Positions 35,301 through 47,816 of a stretch of 64,000 nucleotides of DNA are shown piece after piece. Positions within the stretch are counted from its first letter, which is position 1; the number at the start of each line of letters is the position of its first letter. Position numbers and translations under genes: made by a program. Under the pieces are notes generated by a model. That model was given only the letters and a program-made list of their open reading frames with translations. It did no database searches and was not told the DNA's origin. This DNA comes from Danio rerio (taxonomy: Eukaryota > Chordata > Actinopteri > Cypriniformes > Danionidae): the NCBI RefSeq assembly GCF_049306965.1, contig NC_133188.1:9349501-9413500 (forward strand). Direction: 5' to 3'.

Positions 35301-35385
35301 GAGGGCTTGTCTGCATGAGAATCCAGAGTGCAGAATTCCTCTAGAAGAGATGCCTTACCACGACTGGTCCATGCTGGAGTTCTGA
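32320..35385 (+). CDS. PIM-like serine/threonine kinase, left copy
   Basis: Seven exons with GT/AG borders and matching phases: 32320-32605, 33104-33547, 33909-34003, 34178-34228, 34349-34724, 35025-35198, 35285-35385; 508 residues. Residues 17-95 are basic, 96-243 form an acidic Ser-rich linker, and 244-508 are the kinase domain. Seen: LGEGGFGSVY (256-265), VAVK (K279), helix-C E301, PIM-type hinge ERP (335-337), HRDIKLQN (D382, N387), DFG (401-403), IPPEF, and PATVYSLG, where PIM kinases also lack the usual Asp. All catalytic residues are kept, so activity is likely. The first ATG has a poor context; the ATG at 32368 (Met17, aaaATGg) is better. AATAAA at 35434. It belongs to the expanded zebrafish pim-related group; substrate unknown. 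Confidence 0.92.
32725..32910. mobile_element. Worn MITE in kinase intron 1 (also at 50330-50510)
   Basis: tctgtcataatttactcctt, attgacttccacagtatttt and gttcctacaatgaaggt are phrases of a common fish MITE, seen in better condition at 43643-43855. It is present at the same place in both kinase copies. Confidence 0.5.
33612..33858. mobile_element. Family T MITE in kinase intron 2 (left copy)
   Basis: The ends acagttgaagtcaaaattat and ataattctgacttcaactgt are inverted repeats. The same insertion occurs at 51228-51474 in the other kinase gene, so it is older than the duplication. Confidence 0.88.
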
Positions 35386-36534
35386 GTCACATTAGCAGAA
35401 TGTTTTGTATATTTGATTTTTGTACATGTCTGTAATAAAGATATATTTTATTGAACTCACTTGTGTTGTGGCTTATATTGTGATCTAGCCCCAGTGTTGT
35501 CAGATTGTGTGGATTTAAAATGGTTTTGTTTGGGGTGACAAAAATTTGGCATGAGGTTTGAACAGCATCCAGTCCTTTCCAACACACACTGCAGTTGACA
35601 CTGGCGTCATTACGGCGCACTTTTAGAAATACACTTTTTCAGAATGCTGTACAGCGCTGACCCAAAACCTAAACATATCAGTCACTGCGACATAAGCAAA
35701 TCATCCATAAATATTCCAATGGTTTATTGTGAAATCAGAGCTGTTCAGAAAAATGTATTAAAATACAAACGTCGTAACATGAGAATGTGAGACTCAATAC
35801 AAAACATCAGCATTTTCACAATAAGAGCACCCAGTTTTATTAAGGTCTTTGAGTGTTTGTTGCCATCATGACAATCCTAAACAAAATATTCAGTGATATT
35901 CCTTCAAATCAATACTGATAGTGTAGTTTGCGCAGACACACTGAGGTTTATCCAGTGTACAGAAGTCTGAATCATCCACATGATTTCATACGCTTCCAGA
36001 AACACGTTTACTACACCAATGTCCAGCGTTTGCTAAAACTGTTCAACTCTTTAGATGATTCCTTTCTTACAACATCTCCAACTATGACAGCTTCTCATTA
36101 CTCACCATTTCTTAATCTTACTAAATACTTGACTTGATGTCACTCTGTGGACTCTGGGGTCATGTGCAGCATGAGCAGGTCGGCCCCCCGGCGGACCACC
36201 ACATTTAAGCTTTCGCTGGTCCTCACAGCATTATATATCTCCTCCGACGTGTTCACCTTTACCCCATTGATCTCAATAATAACATCTCCTGGCTTCATTC
36301 CAGCTCTGCAAAACAGAAAACAGGAAATGACATCATCAAAAGGATGCCTTAATCAACAGCTGATAACATCATGTTCAGAGAGCAGCACACCTGTTGGCTG
36401 GAGATCCTACAATCACACGGTGGATGAGAACTCCATGAGAAACATCAGGGAAGGACGGGTCTCGCATCCTTAGCTCTTCGATTATACTGAGGAGGGGAAA
36501 AAGAGAATTTAAAGATAATAAAAGACTCACTTCA

Positions 36535-37470
36535 GTGCAAAGTTTATTTGTGTTGACAGGAATGTGTGCACAGGCAAATACGCAAAAGTGTAATCCATGT
36601 AACAGTTTGGACAAACACACGTGAGCTAATAATATTGATTATTAACCAGTGTCTGCACATTTTATGACCAAAATTTATGAGCAATTTATTTTTAGTCAGG
36701 GCTGTGGATATCGTTCAATATCCATAACACACATTTAATCTGATTGATTATAGCATGTACTGATAAATTAGAGGTGCAGTAGGTGATCTGCCAAAATGCT
36801 AATCGGTTAACATATTAGCCTTGGACGGCGGAGAGGGACTGTGATGCAAAGCCACGCCTCCAGAAATCGCGAATGCGTGCATCGCGTCACAACAGCAGAC
36901 AACTCACTAGTTAGTGTCATTCGCCAGTTAGTTAGTGTTCGGCCGGCGCCGTGCAGGAATTACATTTATTACTAAGCCACACTTACATGCTATTTCAGAG
37001 CAAATATTCAGAGTCTGTCTGTCTGTCTGTCTGTGTATCCATCTTAAATTTTACTGAGAAACTGCTCAAAATACAAAAGTTTCACTCATAATTGTTAAAT
37101 ACAAAAACATCAAGTATAAATTTAGAAAAAAGATAATAATTTTTTCTATTCAACATTACTACAAATAAATGTAAATTTCCAGAGGTCTCTAAATTGGTAT
37201 TTGGACACTCTAAAACAGTTTGGTTACAAACTAACCAAAATAAAGAAATTGATACACGTTTAAAACTAAACCAAAATGAATAAATGATATAATTATTCCA
37301 TTATTTATTATCTATTTATTAATTCATTTACCTATGATTATTAGAAAATATTAAATCATTTGGTTTAATGAAATAATCATCATAACAAGAAACTAGAACT
37401 GTCATCAACTGAGTAAATGTATTAGATTAAGAATTTTGTCAACACATATATAAATTATTTACAGAACTGT
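36535..37470. other. Non-matching insert of the left duplication copy
   Basis: The two duplication copies part here. At 36770-36960 it carries one end (aggtgcagtaggtgatctgc) of the MITE that is complete at 54365-54693, in the opposite orientation. A tctg run lies near 37014-37032. No coding sign. Confidence 0.55.
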
Positions 37471-39540
37471 TTAAATCAATACCACAATTAAACTCATGTC
37501 ATTTGGGACAAAAAATATTTAGTGATATTGCTCAATTCTACATTATGTATACACAACTAAAACCTTAAATGGGAATTTTTGTTTCCCCAATATCTTGAAT
37601 TTTACAGGGCTCATACAGGCACAGCCTAATGAAAATCAAGGACTTAAGCACTTTTTTCCAGCACCTATTTTTATTTTCAAGACTGACACGCAACATGTTA
37701 AAACACTGCACAGGAATAAATATAACTAAAAACCATTAATATTCATAATATTAATAATATAATTAATTAATCAATTGTGTATTAATAATATAATAAACCT
37801 GCACTAAATGTGCTTGTGAAAATGTTTTTTTTTTGTACTCAAGTAAAAATACTATTACACTGCTAAAATAATACAAGTTTTGGTAAATAATACTAACATT
37901 GGGTAAAAATACAAAGTACTCTTTTAAAAACTAAGAGTACTAGTTAGATTTTTTTTGGGAAAAAACTCAGATTTTCATTATGGCTCTTTTTTCAAGAAAT
38001 GATAATAAATTTATTTGAATGGTTTAATTGCTTAAATCACAAAGCTACATATATAAAAATGTGCACTAACAAAGGAAGTATGGTCGATTTTTCCTTCCAT
38101 GACAATTAATCTTTTTCAATAGTACTGGCAAAACTACCACATACTCTATAAGACCAGAGACACATTTTGTCCATGTTTTTAAACAATATTTTCAAGTTTT
38201 GAAAGGTTTAATTAAAGTATATGATAAAAATATTTAAATTTACCCTTTTATTTACATATTTTACACCATTTTTCTTATTTGCTCATTCTTGTCTTTACAA
38301 TATGGCAAATTTGTTTCTTAAATAGCTGTACAGCACATGGAAATATTATTTTACACTTGATCTTAAACTGAAATAATTTTACAAGAAAGACTACTACACT
38401 GTCAGTAACAAAATAATAAAGCAAATGACTTTGTTTAACTCTAGGTATTTGAAATATGACAACACTGCATTTTTCAAAGCAGTGTTTGAAGAGTCTTATT
38501 GTTTATTATGTTAAATGTAACAGCAGATTGCTTTGACCTGTAATGCCTGTACAATTCAGTGATGCTTTAAGACAGATCAGAATACAGCTATAATGTATAA
38601 ATCCCACAAAAACCCCAAACAGAAACATTTCTAGCATAATTCTTTTGTCTTAAAAAAATACAAAAAGTTCCAACTTTGCTCAAAGTAAGTTTCACTTGAC
38701 GATACAGCCAAACAAAAAGTCTGTAATTTAAATATTAAATTTGGTCAAGGAGCAAAGATAAATAACTTCTACTTTATTATTGAAGAGATCGCGATTGTAT
38801 ACAGTCTGAGCACACACACGAGATGATGAGAGGACTTGCAGGTAATTTGAAAAAGCCTATTTAAGAGCTCGCATATCTGTTTTTGCGATTTATGTACATG
38901 ACTGCGCTTTCATGTTAAAATAAAGCGCTCAATACGTTTGCAGAAATGAGTAATTGCACAATACCTGCATTCCCGCGCCGACATTCAGAAGAGTGACAGA
39001 CAAGTCAGAAGAAGAGAGCGGAGAGAAGAGAGCAAAATGTGTGTGTAGATCATTGAAATGGCAGGAAGTATCTCTGCGCTTTAATTACTCTTGCTAATAA
39101 CATGGACATCTCTATAGTGAAAACATCCCAAAAGCATTATTCCAATAAAAAACTTGTTTTTGAGTAGTTATTTTTCTGTCACTGCAACACAGAAAGGCCT
39201 TTGTCCCGCTCTTACATTTCAAGTAAAACTAGACAAGGTTGACTGTGATTGGCCACTTTTCATATCATTTAAATCACTGCTTCGGAATCACGTTAGTTTG
39301 TGCGGGTATTTTTGCATTAAATTGTCACAAAAATTCACAAACATTTTTATTTTTCAGGCGTGAAAATTGCATACAAATTCTCCTTGATAAATTAAGCACT
39401 TTTCAACAGAACAAGCTAATTTTCCAGGTATTCCAGCACTTGAATTTCTAAGAGCCAAATCTAGTGGCATATAACAAAAATCTGTAGATTCCATAATGTA
39501 TGAATTTTGCTCTCCTGTAAAATTGTAATAAAAGTGTTTG
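37471..39540. other. Intron of the HtrA2-like gene, left copy; non-coding
   Basis: It matches 54700-56745 closely. AT-rich; no exon recognised on either strand. The only features are short A/T runs. Confidence 0.6.
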
Positions 39541-39629
39541 GCACCTGGGGGTCAAAGTCAACATCATCACTCCAATGTAACGCCTTTTCCATCCCGATTC
39601 TCCAAACCACGACTCTGAAAAAAAGTACT

Positions 39630-41760
39630 GAAGGTAAGAAACACAAACAGTGACGTCAGTTACAGCATTAAATAAAATCAAATAAAATAAAACACCTTCA
39701 GTCTCAGCAGAGGATCATTAAACAACTCCACAAACAACAGCAGACACACTTATTACTGACTAATTTGACTTCCATACTATTCTCATTGAGATCCAACAGA
39801 AATTTAGGTGTTTTTCGTGTCACCGTAATGGAGTGAGGGGCTGGTTTAGTTGCTGTCTTCACCCTTGAACTTATTTATTTAGACTTTCCTGCTGCTGTAA
39901 AACAGAGTTTACAAAACACTTTTATTATAGCATTGATGTGGAAAAGTCAATAGATAGATTAATCTATTTGTCTGAAGATAGTTCTGATAAATGTTTGGGT
40001 ATAAACCTGGATGAAGGGTATCATTCAATAAATTTTATGCTTAGTTGCAGATATTAATTTAATTAATAAGTGGAAACATAAAAGATACTTATATAATTAC
40101 TTTACAGTTAAGAGATAACATACTAACACAGTTCAGTTAAGATAAAGACACACTCAGACCTCATGAATCAGACCTTGTACCTCAACAATGGTAACAATTA
40201 AAATGTTTCATACTGCAATGCATGCTGGTTGTGGCACAGTACAAATTTCCCAGTATGCATTGCGGCATGAATAAATGTAGTATAATGGTCTTACAGTTTT
40301 CTTTATTTGCGTTTTATTCTGCTTTTATTTATGTTTAGACTTTTAGTTGCCTGTTTGTGAGTTAAACTGTTAATTTTGTTACTTGTCACCATAGTTGAGG
40401 TTCATATGCTGATTATTGATGTCTGTTTGAGTGCAACTTACATCATAGAGCAAAGTGTTTTTGTCCAAGATATTCTTAAAAACTTCTAGAAATCATTGCC
40501 ACATATATTGTGAAACAATAGAATTAACGTTGAATAAGAGCAGTAAATAATATTACATTAAATTAGAACAGATTCTGGCATTTAATAGCAACATAAACAT
40601 TACCAGACATTCTTTAGGTTTTTGGCTGGCTTGCCACATCAAGTAAGTTTTTTAAACGAAGCTCCTAACAATTGCAGCAGCCAAAATATATTATTGATAA
40701 TGATGTCAGGGCTAAAAGCCCAACTAAAGCAAACTCTGTTCTCCATGATAGTGACGTAAAATGTTACCCTTACTCTCAAGAAGAACTTTAGTAGATGTTA
40801 CACAAAAATAAACGTTTCAGTAATAAGTGAAGCTGGTGATGATGTTTGTAGAGTTGTTTAATCATCCGCTGATCATTCAAATGATTTAAGCATTTGTTGA
40901 CCTTCAGGTTATTTTATTATAATGCTGTGACTAAAGTTGTAGTTTTGTATGTTCTGTTCTTGTTTTTTCCCTTCAGTATTTCTTCATTTGTTCATCGTTA
41001 ATCCTCAATCATCATTTAATTAGTCGTTTGATTAATTCATTTACTTCAGCTTTGCTACACGTTTCTTGAACACTCAGTAGTGTGGACACTTCAATTAAAA
41101 CTGAAGTATATGCTCTGGGGTTCAAAGGGTTAAAGGTGTGAGAGGTAAAATCACAGTGTAAAATGTATTTTAACAGTAATTTACTGTTAATTTAAACTAC
41201 GGAAATAGACTGTAAAAAAACAGTAGATTGCTGGCAACCACAGCTGCCAGTAGTTTACTGTTAAATAAAGGAAAAAACAGTATTTTACTGTAAAACCTGA
41301 AGCTAATTTCTTCTGTGTGTCACCGTTGTGGAGAAGAGTAGAGCCAGTGTATGAGTTAAAGATGAACAGTGAACTGCTGATGTTGTTCTGCATGTTTCTC
41401 TATTTAAAGATAGCGGCTGTTTAGTTGCTGATGCAGTCAGAATCTCTGGTAGTTCCAGATTTACATGTATGTGTGCTGTTGTGAAAAATAAGACATTAGA
41501 GTTAAACCGAACTTTTCTAATTAACTAAAATAAGTTATCATTATAAGTATACTTCTAAGCATGTATAGCACAATACTTCATAAACTCATTCAGCAGTTGA
41601 CCAATTTGAGGCAGTTGCTTTCAGTGAACAAAATGAGTTCCCTTGAGTATTGTGTAAATCAATGTAGTTCATGTATTTTTACAGCGACATACTGTAAAAT
41701 AACAGTACATTGCTGGCAACAGCAGCTGCCAGTATTTTACTGTTTTTTAACAATTTTTAA
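39630..41760. mobile_element. Mobile-element mosaic filling the left HtrA2-like gene
   Basis: agcagaggatcattaaacaa near 39703 and its inverted counterpart gttgtttaatcatccgctgatc near 40855 frame about 1.2 kb. The right side matches, inverted, the element at 6470-6680. At 41155-41290 and 41640-41760 lie MITE parts with acagtaatttactgtta and gctggcaac.agctgccagta palindromes. It occupies the place where protease exons 3-5 would be expected. Confidence 0.5.
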
Positions 41761-42259
41761 CAGTGTGTACTTCACATTAAACTATAGAATGGCTTCAAAA
41801 CATTTGGGATACAGTAGGCCTACAAGACAATTTTCTACTGTCTTATAAAAGGCTAACTTTTTGGCTTTCCTTTGCTCATAAATTACACAGAATATAGAGC
41901 ACGTGCAAGATGGGATTTGCAGTAAAAATATGCAGTATTGAACCGATATTCAATCCAAGTATCAGGATCGGTGCAGCCCTAATTAAAAAATTAAATATCC
42001 CCAAAAGATTACAAATGTTAACAGTACAACCTCAAAGCTCCATCTGTACCTTAACATTGATTTTGATGGTGGCGATGTCTGCAGCCTGGTCTACATCCTG
42101 AACTGTGACGTTGTAAGTCTCACCATTGGCCAGTTTGACACGAACACCAAGCTTGTTGGCGACCACATGGGCATTTGTCACTATCAGGCCATCACTACTT
42201 ATTATAAAGCCAGAGCCATTCGAGATGGGAACCTCATGGCCAGAAAAGGGGTGTCTGAA

Positions 42260-43199
42260 AGAAAGAGTGTAAAATTAGTCACAATTCCCAAACACAACTG
42301 AAACTAAAACCATCTGGTCATCTAAAAATAGAAACAAGTGATCCAAAAAGTCTCTATAGAGAAAATCAACATAAAACACCCTGCTGAAAAAAACAATCCT
42401 GTTGTGCGCGCGCATGTAAAGGTAACTGGGTGAACAAGTCAAACAAAGTATATACACAAGAGAACATAAAAATATACAACAATTCAAAAAAATGAAGCAA
42501 GAATAATAAATATTTAAATAAAACATATAATAGATAGATAGTACAATAATAATAATCATAGTAATAATGTCAGTGAAAATGACAACAGCATTATTAATAA
42601 CAACAACAACAACTACAACTACAACTTATGATTACTTAACATTCAGAAATTAAACCGAATTAACAAAAAATATTGTAAATATATGTGTAGTGTTAAAACA
42701 TTGTTGGGTTTTACAACCCTGCGAAATGTGAGAATGTTTTAACAATAGAAATGATAAAAAAGTAAAGAATTAGGTTAACTTGATTGTTTTTATAAATGTA
42801 AGTGAGTTGAACATAAAACAGTCAAGTTGCCCCCAATAAACTTAAGAATTGAGTTGCTTCAACACGTTAAATAAGTATTTTATAAATGTCTGATAACAAT
42901 AATTTTGTTAATTATAATGACATTTGGGGAAAAGGGTTTGGTTCTATTTTTATAGTAATTAAATGTTTATAATTTAAAATGTTTATAATAATTAGATGTT
43001 TTGCCGCCTTGTTTTTGAGTTGTGCAATGCAAAAAGACCCTCTTATAGCAAGATTAGGGAAGCACTGAAATGAAGCTTGTTGATTGAAACGGAAAATTCT
43101 AGATGCATTTGGCTGAAAACTGACACTGAAAAGGCTTTTTAATAATTGGAAATTATTTTAATAAATAAAAAAATTATAGTTTTATATCAAATAATAAAG
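42260..43199. other. Upstream of the His/Asp exon, nothing recognised
   Basis: AT-rich DNA with short aac/aat runs. The expected preceding HtrA2 exon (with a YNFIADVV-like start) was looked for by eye and not found. Confidence 0.45.
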
Positions 43200-43565
43200 T
43201 AATTTGGCGACGCAGTAGGTAGTGCTGTCACCACACAGCAAGAAGGTCACTGGTTCGAGCCTCGGCTGGGTCAGTTGGCATTTCTGTGTGGAGTTTGCAT
43301 GTTCTCCCTGCGTTCGGGTGGGTTTTCTCCGAGTGCTATGGTTTCCCCCAGAGTCCAAAGACATGCGGTACAGGTGAATTGAGTAGGCTAAATTGTCTGC
43401 ATGTATGAGTGTGAATGAGTATGTATGTATGTTTCCCAGAGATGGGTTGCAACTGGGAGGGCATCCGCTGCGTAAAAACATATGCTGGATAAGTTGGCGG
43501 TTCATTCCGCTGTGGTGACCCCAGATTAATAAAGGGACTGAGCCGAAAATAAACGAATGAATGAA
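43200..43565 (+). mobile_element. DANA-type SINE
   Basis: Head (ggcgacgcagtaggtagtgc), body (ggagtttgcatgttctccct, gggttgcaactgggagggca), end (ccagattaataaagggac) and a gaatgaatgaa tail. Full length. Confidence 0.9.
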
Positions 43566-43642
43566 TAAAGTTTTTTTGTGAGGCTTTTAAATTAAACTCA
43601 ATAACTTCAATTAACAGTGAAATTAATAGTAAAAATAAAAAT

Positions 43643-43855
43643 GATTCCATCATTTACTCACCTTCTGCATATTTGAAATCGTTATGAGTTTCTTTCTTCT
43701 GTTAAACACAAAAGAAGACATTTTCAATAATGCTAAAAACCTGCTATGGAAGTCAATGTTCAGGTTTTCAGCATTATTAAAAATATCTTCTTTTATGTTC
43801 AACAGAGTCAAAAAAAACTCATCAGAAATGATGACAGAAGTTTCCTTTTTGGGTA
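43643..43855. mobile_element. Fish MITE (catcatttactcacctt type)
   Basis: ccatcatttactcaccttct and the inverted gaaatgatgacagaag end, with aaaagaagacattttc against aaatatcttcttttatg as inner arms. It lies beside family A. Confidence 0.7.
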
Positions 43856-44159
43856 AACCACACAACTACTTGCAAATATGCTCATGTTACATTCCCTCGA
43901 GTTAGACAGTTCAGTTTATTCTTCTTTTTTTTTTAAGAGCCTCTATTATGGGTTTTTGAGAATGACCTTCCATGTATTGTGTAACACAGCTCTAAGTGAA
44001 GTGAATTATTCAGCTAAGACTTAAATCTGCAAGTGTGCAGTGTTTAAAACTGTTGATTCATTTATAAAAGAGTCGACTCGCAGTGCTTCAAATGAATCGT
44101 CTTGATAACGAGTCTTTAGCCGTGCCGGCGTGACCAGGAAATGGAACTTAAGCCCCGCT

Positions 44160-45890
44160 CAGGGCCGGATTAACCAATGGGCCTTATAGGCACAGGCCCA
44201 GTGGCCCGAGCGCACTTGGGGCCCCTGCGAGGGGGGAGAAGAAAAAGACAATTTCGGGGTGTTTTTTTAGGCTAACTGCAAATAGTGCACCTAGTTGGAA
44301 TAAGCTATTCACGCTTTATGCCCATCGATGCTTGATTGACAGAGACAACATGAGTAAAGAGCAGGGCCAGACGGAATCTGCGGAGGTTTTTTACTATTTC
44401 TGCTGAGAATTTTGGTAAAAAACTGCGGATTTCTGTGGAATTATTTTGGGAGTTTCCAGCGGAGTATCATAACTTACACCTTAATATATTAAATAAAAAG
44501 TAATAAATTACTGAATAAAAACTGAATAAATTCAGATTTACACATTTACTCAAGTAAATAAACAGAATTAATGATAGGCTAAAAATCTGCAGAAATTTGC
44601 GGAATTCTGCGGAAAATCTGAGAAAAATCTGTGGAATTCTGTGCGCAGATTCTGTGTGGGCCTAGAAGAGCTATGCAGCATCACAGCCTGAGTGGCGTAC
44701 CTCGTAATGTGCACAGCAACATCTTTTGACGCGATTGATTATCAACCCGGTTCGAATCCACCATCTGCTGAAATTGTGCTACTTTTTTTCTCCTCATTAC
44801 ATATCAGATTAGAAATATATTTATTTTTAACAGGAAGGAAACATTTTTAATAAATAATGCAAATGTGAAATAAAGTCAAGTGCCTCGTGGGTATTTAATA
44901 ATGTTTAGCCTTAATAAAGGTTCCTCCTTCTCTGTAAAAACTATATTGCTCAGACAACTGTATTTCATCTGAGCAAAATAATCACATATAACTATTATTA
45001 TTATGTTTAAATTGTCTTTCTTTCTTTAACTAAACAGAATGCTGTAATTGGTCAAGCGCGGAAACGTCAGTTTTGAAATAAACCGCACTAAACTGAGCGG
45101 ACTGTAGTGTAACGTTAGTATTAATCATGGATCAAAAATGGAGAGAATGGAGGAGAATGAGGGTGTAGAAGAAGACGTTATGGTAACGTTAGATCAGTAA
45201 GCTAGCATTAACCAGGCGGAGGAGGCTAACGGCAGCGCAGCGCGGACTGGATTCATCGTGAGAGAAACAGATAGAAAAAGGAGAGAGAGAGGGAGAGAGA
45301 AAGGCCCCGAAGAGGAGAGAGACCGTAGAGGAGAAGAGGTATAGTGTGTGTGATTTTCGGATACTTTTAGGTTTATAATCAAGTTGATCTATGCTGTTTG
45401 ACAACTCTTCATCACGAGAAGAGTAGAGAGAATACAGAGAGAGGAAGAGAGAGACAGTAAATCATTAATAAGTGTGTGTATTATTAAACACTCAGATTCA
45501 TAGAACTGGATTGGAGAGGCATTGTGTGATATAGCCTATGCCATGCAAACAATATGCTCAACAATATTAGTTTGTAAAAGCTCTACATTAAAAATACCCT
45601 TAAAAATTATATATAGTACTGTTTCAGTGAACTTGTACAAGTATACTAAAAAAACATTCATTTTATTAGTATTTTTATTCAATGCTTTGAAAAATAAGTT
45701 AAGTCTTTGTAAATACATATGTACTATATATCATTTATTTAAATATGTGGGCAACAAATTATAGATTCATTTTATTTAAAAAATATTATATTATTATTAT
45801 TTTTTTAAATTCAACTATAGGGGTACGGCCAGGTAGGGGGCCTTACAAGATAATGTGCCCAGGAGCTCCTGAGTTCTTAATCCGGGCCTG
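44160..45890. mobile_element. hAT-like element B with 8-bp target duplication
   Basis: The ends cagggccggattaa and ttaatccgggcctg are inverted repeats. Flanks gccccgct (44152-44159) and gccccgcc (45891-45898) form an 8-bp duplication with one mismatch, the hAT signature. About 1.73 kb, no transposase frame. Contains family C copy 44362-44668. Confidence 0.85.
44362..44668. mobile_element. MITE family C copy inside element B
   Basis: agggccagacggaatctgcg at the left and gcgcagattctgtgtgggcctag at the right (inverted), matching the copy at 893-1323. Third level of the nest. Confidence 0.8.
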
Positions 45891-46936
45891 GCCCCGCCTA
45901 TTTGTTGCACGCGCAATCCCGGGAAAATTAAAAAAAAACCAGCCCCGCCCACAAACACAGTAGCAAAGAAAAAGAAGAAGGACACTGTAGCAGACGCCAG
46001 TTGAATCATGTCGCGAAGACGCTGTGCTCTGAAGTGTGAGGGGAAAGTTAGTGTTATTTTCTCTACTCAAAGATGAAACAGTGAAGAGTCAGTGGTTGAG
46101 GTTTATTTTGGCAAAAATACCTCAACATTACAGCCCAGGCTTGTGCTGTGTTCCAGTCATTTTTCTGATGAGTGCTTTAGATCAGAAAAGTCTGTTGACG
46201 TATGGGACTTTGTCAGAGCTCGACAGGAACTTTACAGTACACAGTTTATGGATCAGTTTCTTCCTCTATTTCACAAGTGTAAGTATGTGCAATTAAAATG
46301 GTTGCCTCTTTGTTTTCTCTACAAATTATGTATTTAATTGTTTTTTACTACTTATAACCGCTTGTAGTGCATCTGGTTAACTCTTTATATTCTCATATCA
46401 CGTCTAATGCCATGATGAAAATGCGACGCGTGCCGCTTTGTTTATGGATTTAAATGCGTTTGCATATAAATGCACAATCCTCTGGCACTTGTCGTTGCTA
46501 TGGCCATCATCAGTTTCTGGGATAAATAACAAAACGGGAGGGTGGCGGGAGATGGGTCTGAAATTACAGGAGACTCCCGAAAAAAAATTGTTGGCAGGTA
46601 TACTCACACATACACTCTGCACTCTGACTACTTCAATATTGTTGATAAGCCATGGTGGCATTTTCTCTCTGTCTCACGCTGAATGCTGTTGACCAATCAC
46701 AACAGAGTACAATAGGACCAATCAGCGCAGATTAGCATCGCGTTAGGGAGGGGTGTAGAAACAATTTAATTGCTAAATAATCATATGAGTCGCTGCCATA
46801 AATTGGTAAAAATAAATGCATATTCTAAAACAATGAAAGTGTTCTTTGACCTTGAATGCACATCAGCCTGTTGTTGGAGAGACCCCCCCCCCTCAAAAAT
46901 ATGACCATTTTTAATGTATAATAGGAGCTCTTTAAA

Positions 46937-47777
46937 TCCATTCAGACAAACTCCGGGTCTGACAGAAGAACTTTTAGCTTAGCTTAGCATAGATCCTTGA
47001 ATCAGATTAGACCATTAGCATCTCGCTCAAAAAATTCCAAAGAGTTTTTAAAGTAAAACTTGACTCTTGTGTAGTTAAAGTATGCACCAAGACTGATGGA
47101 AATGAATAGCTGCTATGTTCCAACTTGACATGGCTAATAACTATACCTATACGCCTCTCGGGAAGTATACATGGGCATTCTGTTTGAATGGGTAAATCAA
47201 ATTCTTCAAAACTGCTTGCCAAGATTACGATTACATTACATATTATGAATAACCAATAAAATTAAACAGTAACTGTCCCTTTAGTTTCATTTATAAATGT
47301 CCATATCACACAATATCTGCAGAAACTCACATCTAGTCCAAGCCCCTCCCCTGGAGAATTGTCATTCTATACTGATCGCTGATTGGCTCATGTACTAAAA
47401 GGTGGGCTTTATTTGCCATATATCAATCACTGATTGGCTCCTGTACTAGAAGGCGGGGCTTCATTCGCCATAATGACTGCTTCACTTTTCCCATTCAAAA
47501 GTATACGAGTGACACGTCATGTGTATTCTATAATCTTTGCTATACTCTCATTCTGGAGTAATAATCAAGGATTTTGGACTATTTGTTAGACCCAGAGATC
47601 AGCTGAATGGATTAAAATGATCAAACTCAACAGTTTAACTCTGAGTGACTTGAAAAATTAGCTTATTTGCCAAAAAGTCTTCCTTTAAATCAGTCATAAT
47701 TAATATAAAACAAAAAAAGTATATTGTTTGCTTTCATAACTTAAATTACAGTCAATGTAACTGCATAGAGACTCAAA
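46937..47777. other. Intergenic, small tandem repeat
   Basis: At about 47335-47465 a roughly 65-bp segment with ctgattggctc.tgtacta.aaggcggg is repeated twice. Otherwise nothing recognised. Confidence 0.45.
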
Positions 47778-47783
47778 ATGTGT

Positions 47784-47815
<32 letters not shown>

Positions 47816-47816
47816 T
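47778..47816. repeat. (TG)n microsatellite
   Basis: tgtgtgtctgtgtgtg run of about 38 bp. Confidence 0.9.

Larger units (their letters stand above)
31042..39625. repeat. Left copy of the kinase/protease segmental duplication
   Basis: Matches 49271-56835 from gacagtgtcttaccaccacc to ccaaaccacgactctgaaaaaaag, in the same orientation. It includes the whole kinase gene and the last three exons of the HtrA2-like gene. Similarity breaks at 31200-31880 (extra AT-rich DNA here) and at 36535-37470 (different inserts in the two copies). Exons and introns are almost identical, so the duplication is recent. Confidence 0.92.
36140..42254 (-). pseudogene. HtrA2-like serine protease, left copy, lacking middle exons
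   Basis: Minus-strand exons: 42254-42050 (trypsin-like part with NAHVV for the catalytic His and ADIAT for the Asp, and PISNGSGF), 39614-39545 ([15 protein letters not shown]), 36486-36391 ([27 protein letters not shown]) and 36305-36140 ([30 protein letters not shown], stop). Similarity to HTRA2 is clear exon by exon. Exons 3-5, including the one with the catalytic Ser, are absent between 42050 and 39614. Joining the His/Asp exon (phase 0) to the next visible exon (needs phase 1) would shift frame. No N-terminal/transit exon was found up to 49 kb. As it stands it cannot make a protease; an assembly fault is the alternative. HTRA2 is a mitochondrial protease that antagonises IAPs when released. 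Confidence 0.75.
43934..46936 (+). mobile_element. DNA-transposon family A, both ends present, carrying nested elements
   Basis: The left end aagagcctctattatgggtt and the right end tataataggagctctttaa are inverted repeats. Interior matches 22862-25036 (inverted) and, at the right end, 4320-4490. Element B (44160-45890) is inserted in it. Small open frames have no transposase motif, so it is non-autonomous or decayed. Confidence 0.8.

Noticed and set aside
36147-36473. 108-codon + strand frame, present in both duplication copies (also 53766-54092)
   Set aside because: Its conservation is explained by the PDZ-encoding exons of the HtrA2-like gene on the opposite strand, whose frame and splice sites are clear.
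44690-44770. tRNA-like stretch with ggttcgaatcc and gcctgagtggcg
   Set aside because: The B-box-like core is there, but I could not form a full acceptor stem and cloverleaf, and it lies inside a hAT-like element; more likely a decayed tRNA-derived repeat.
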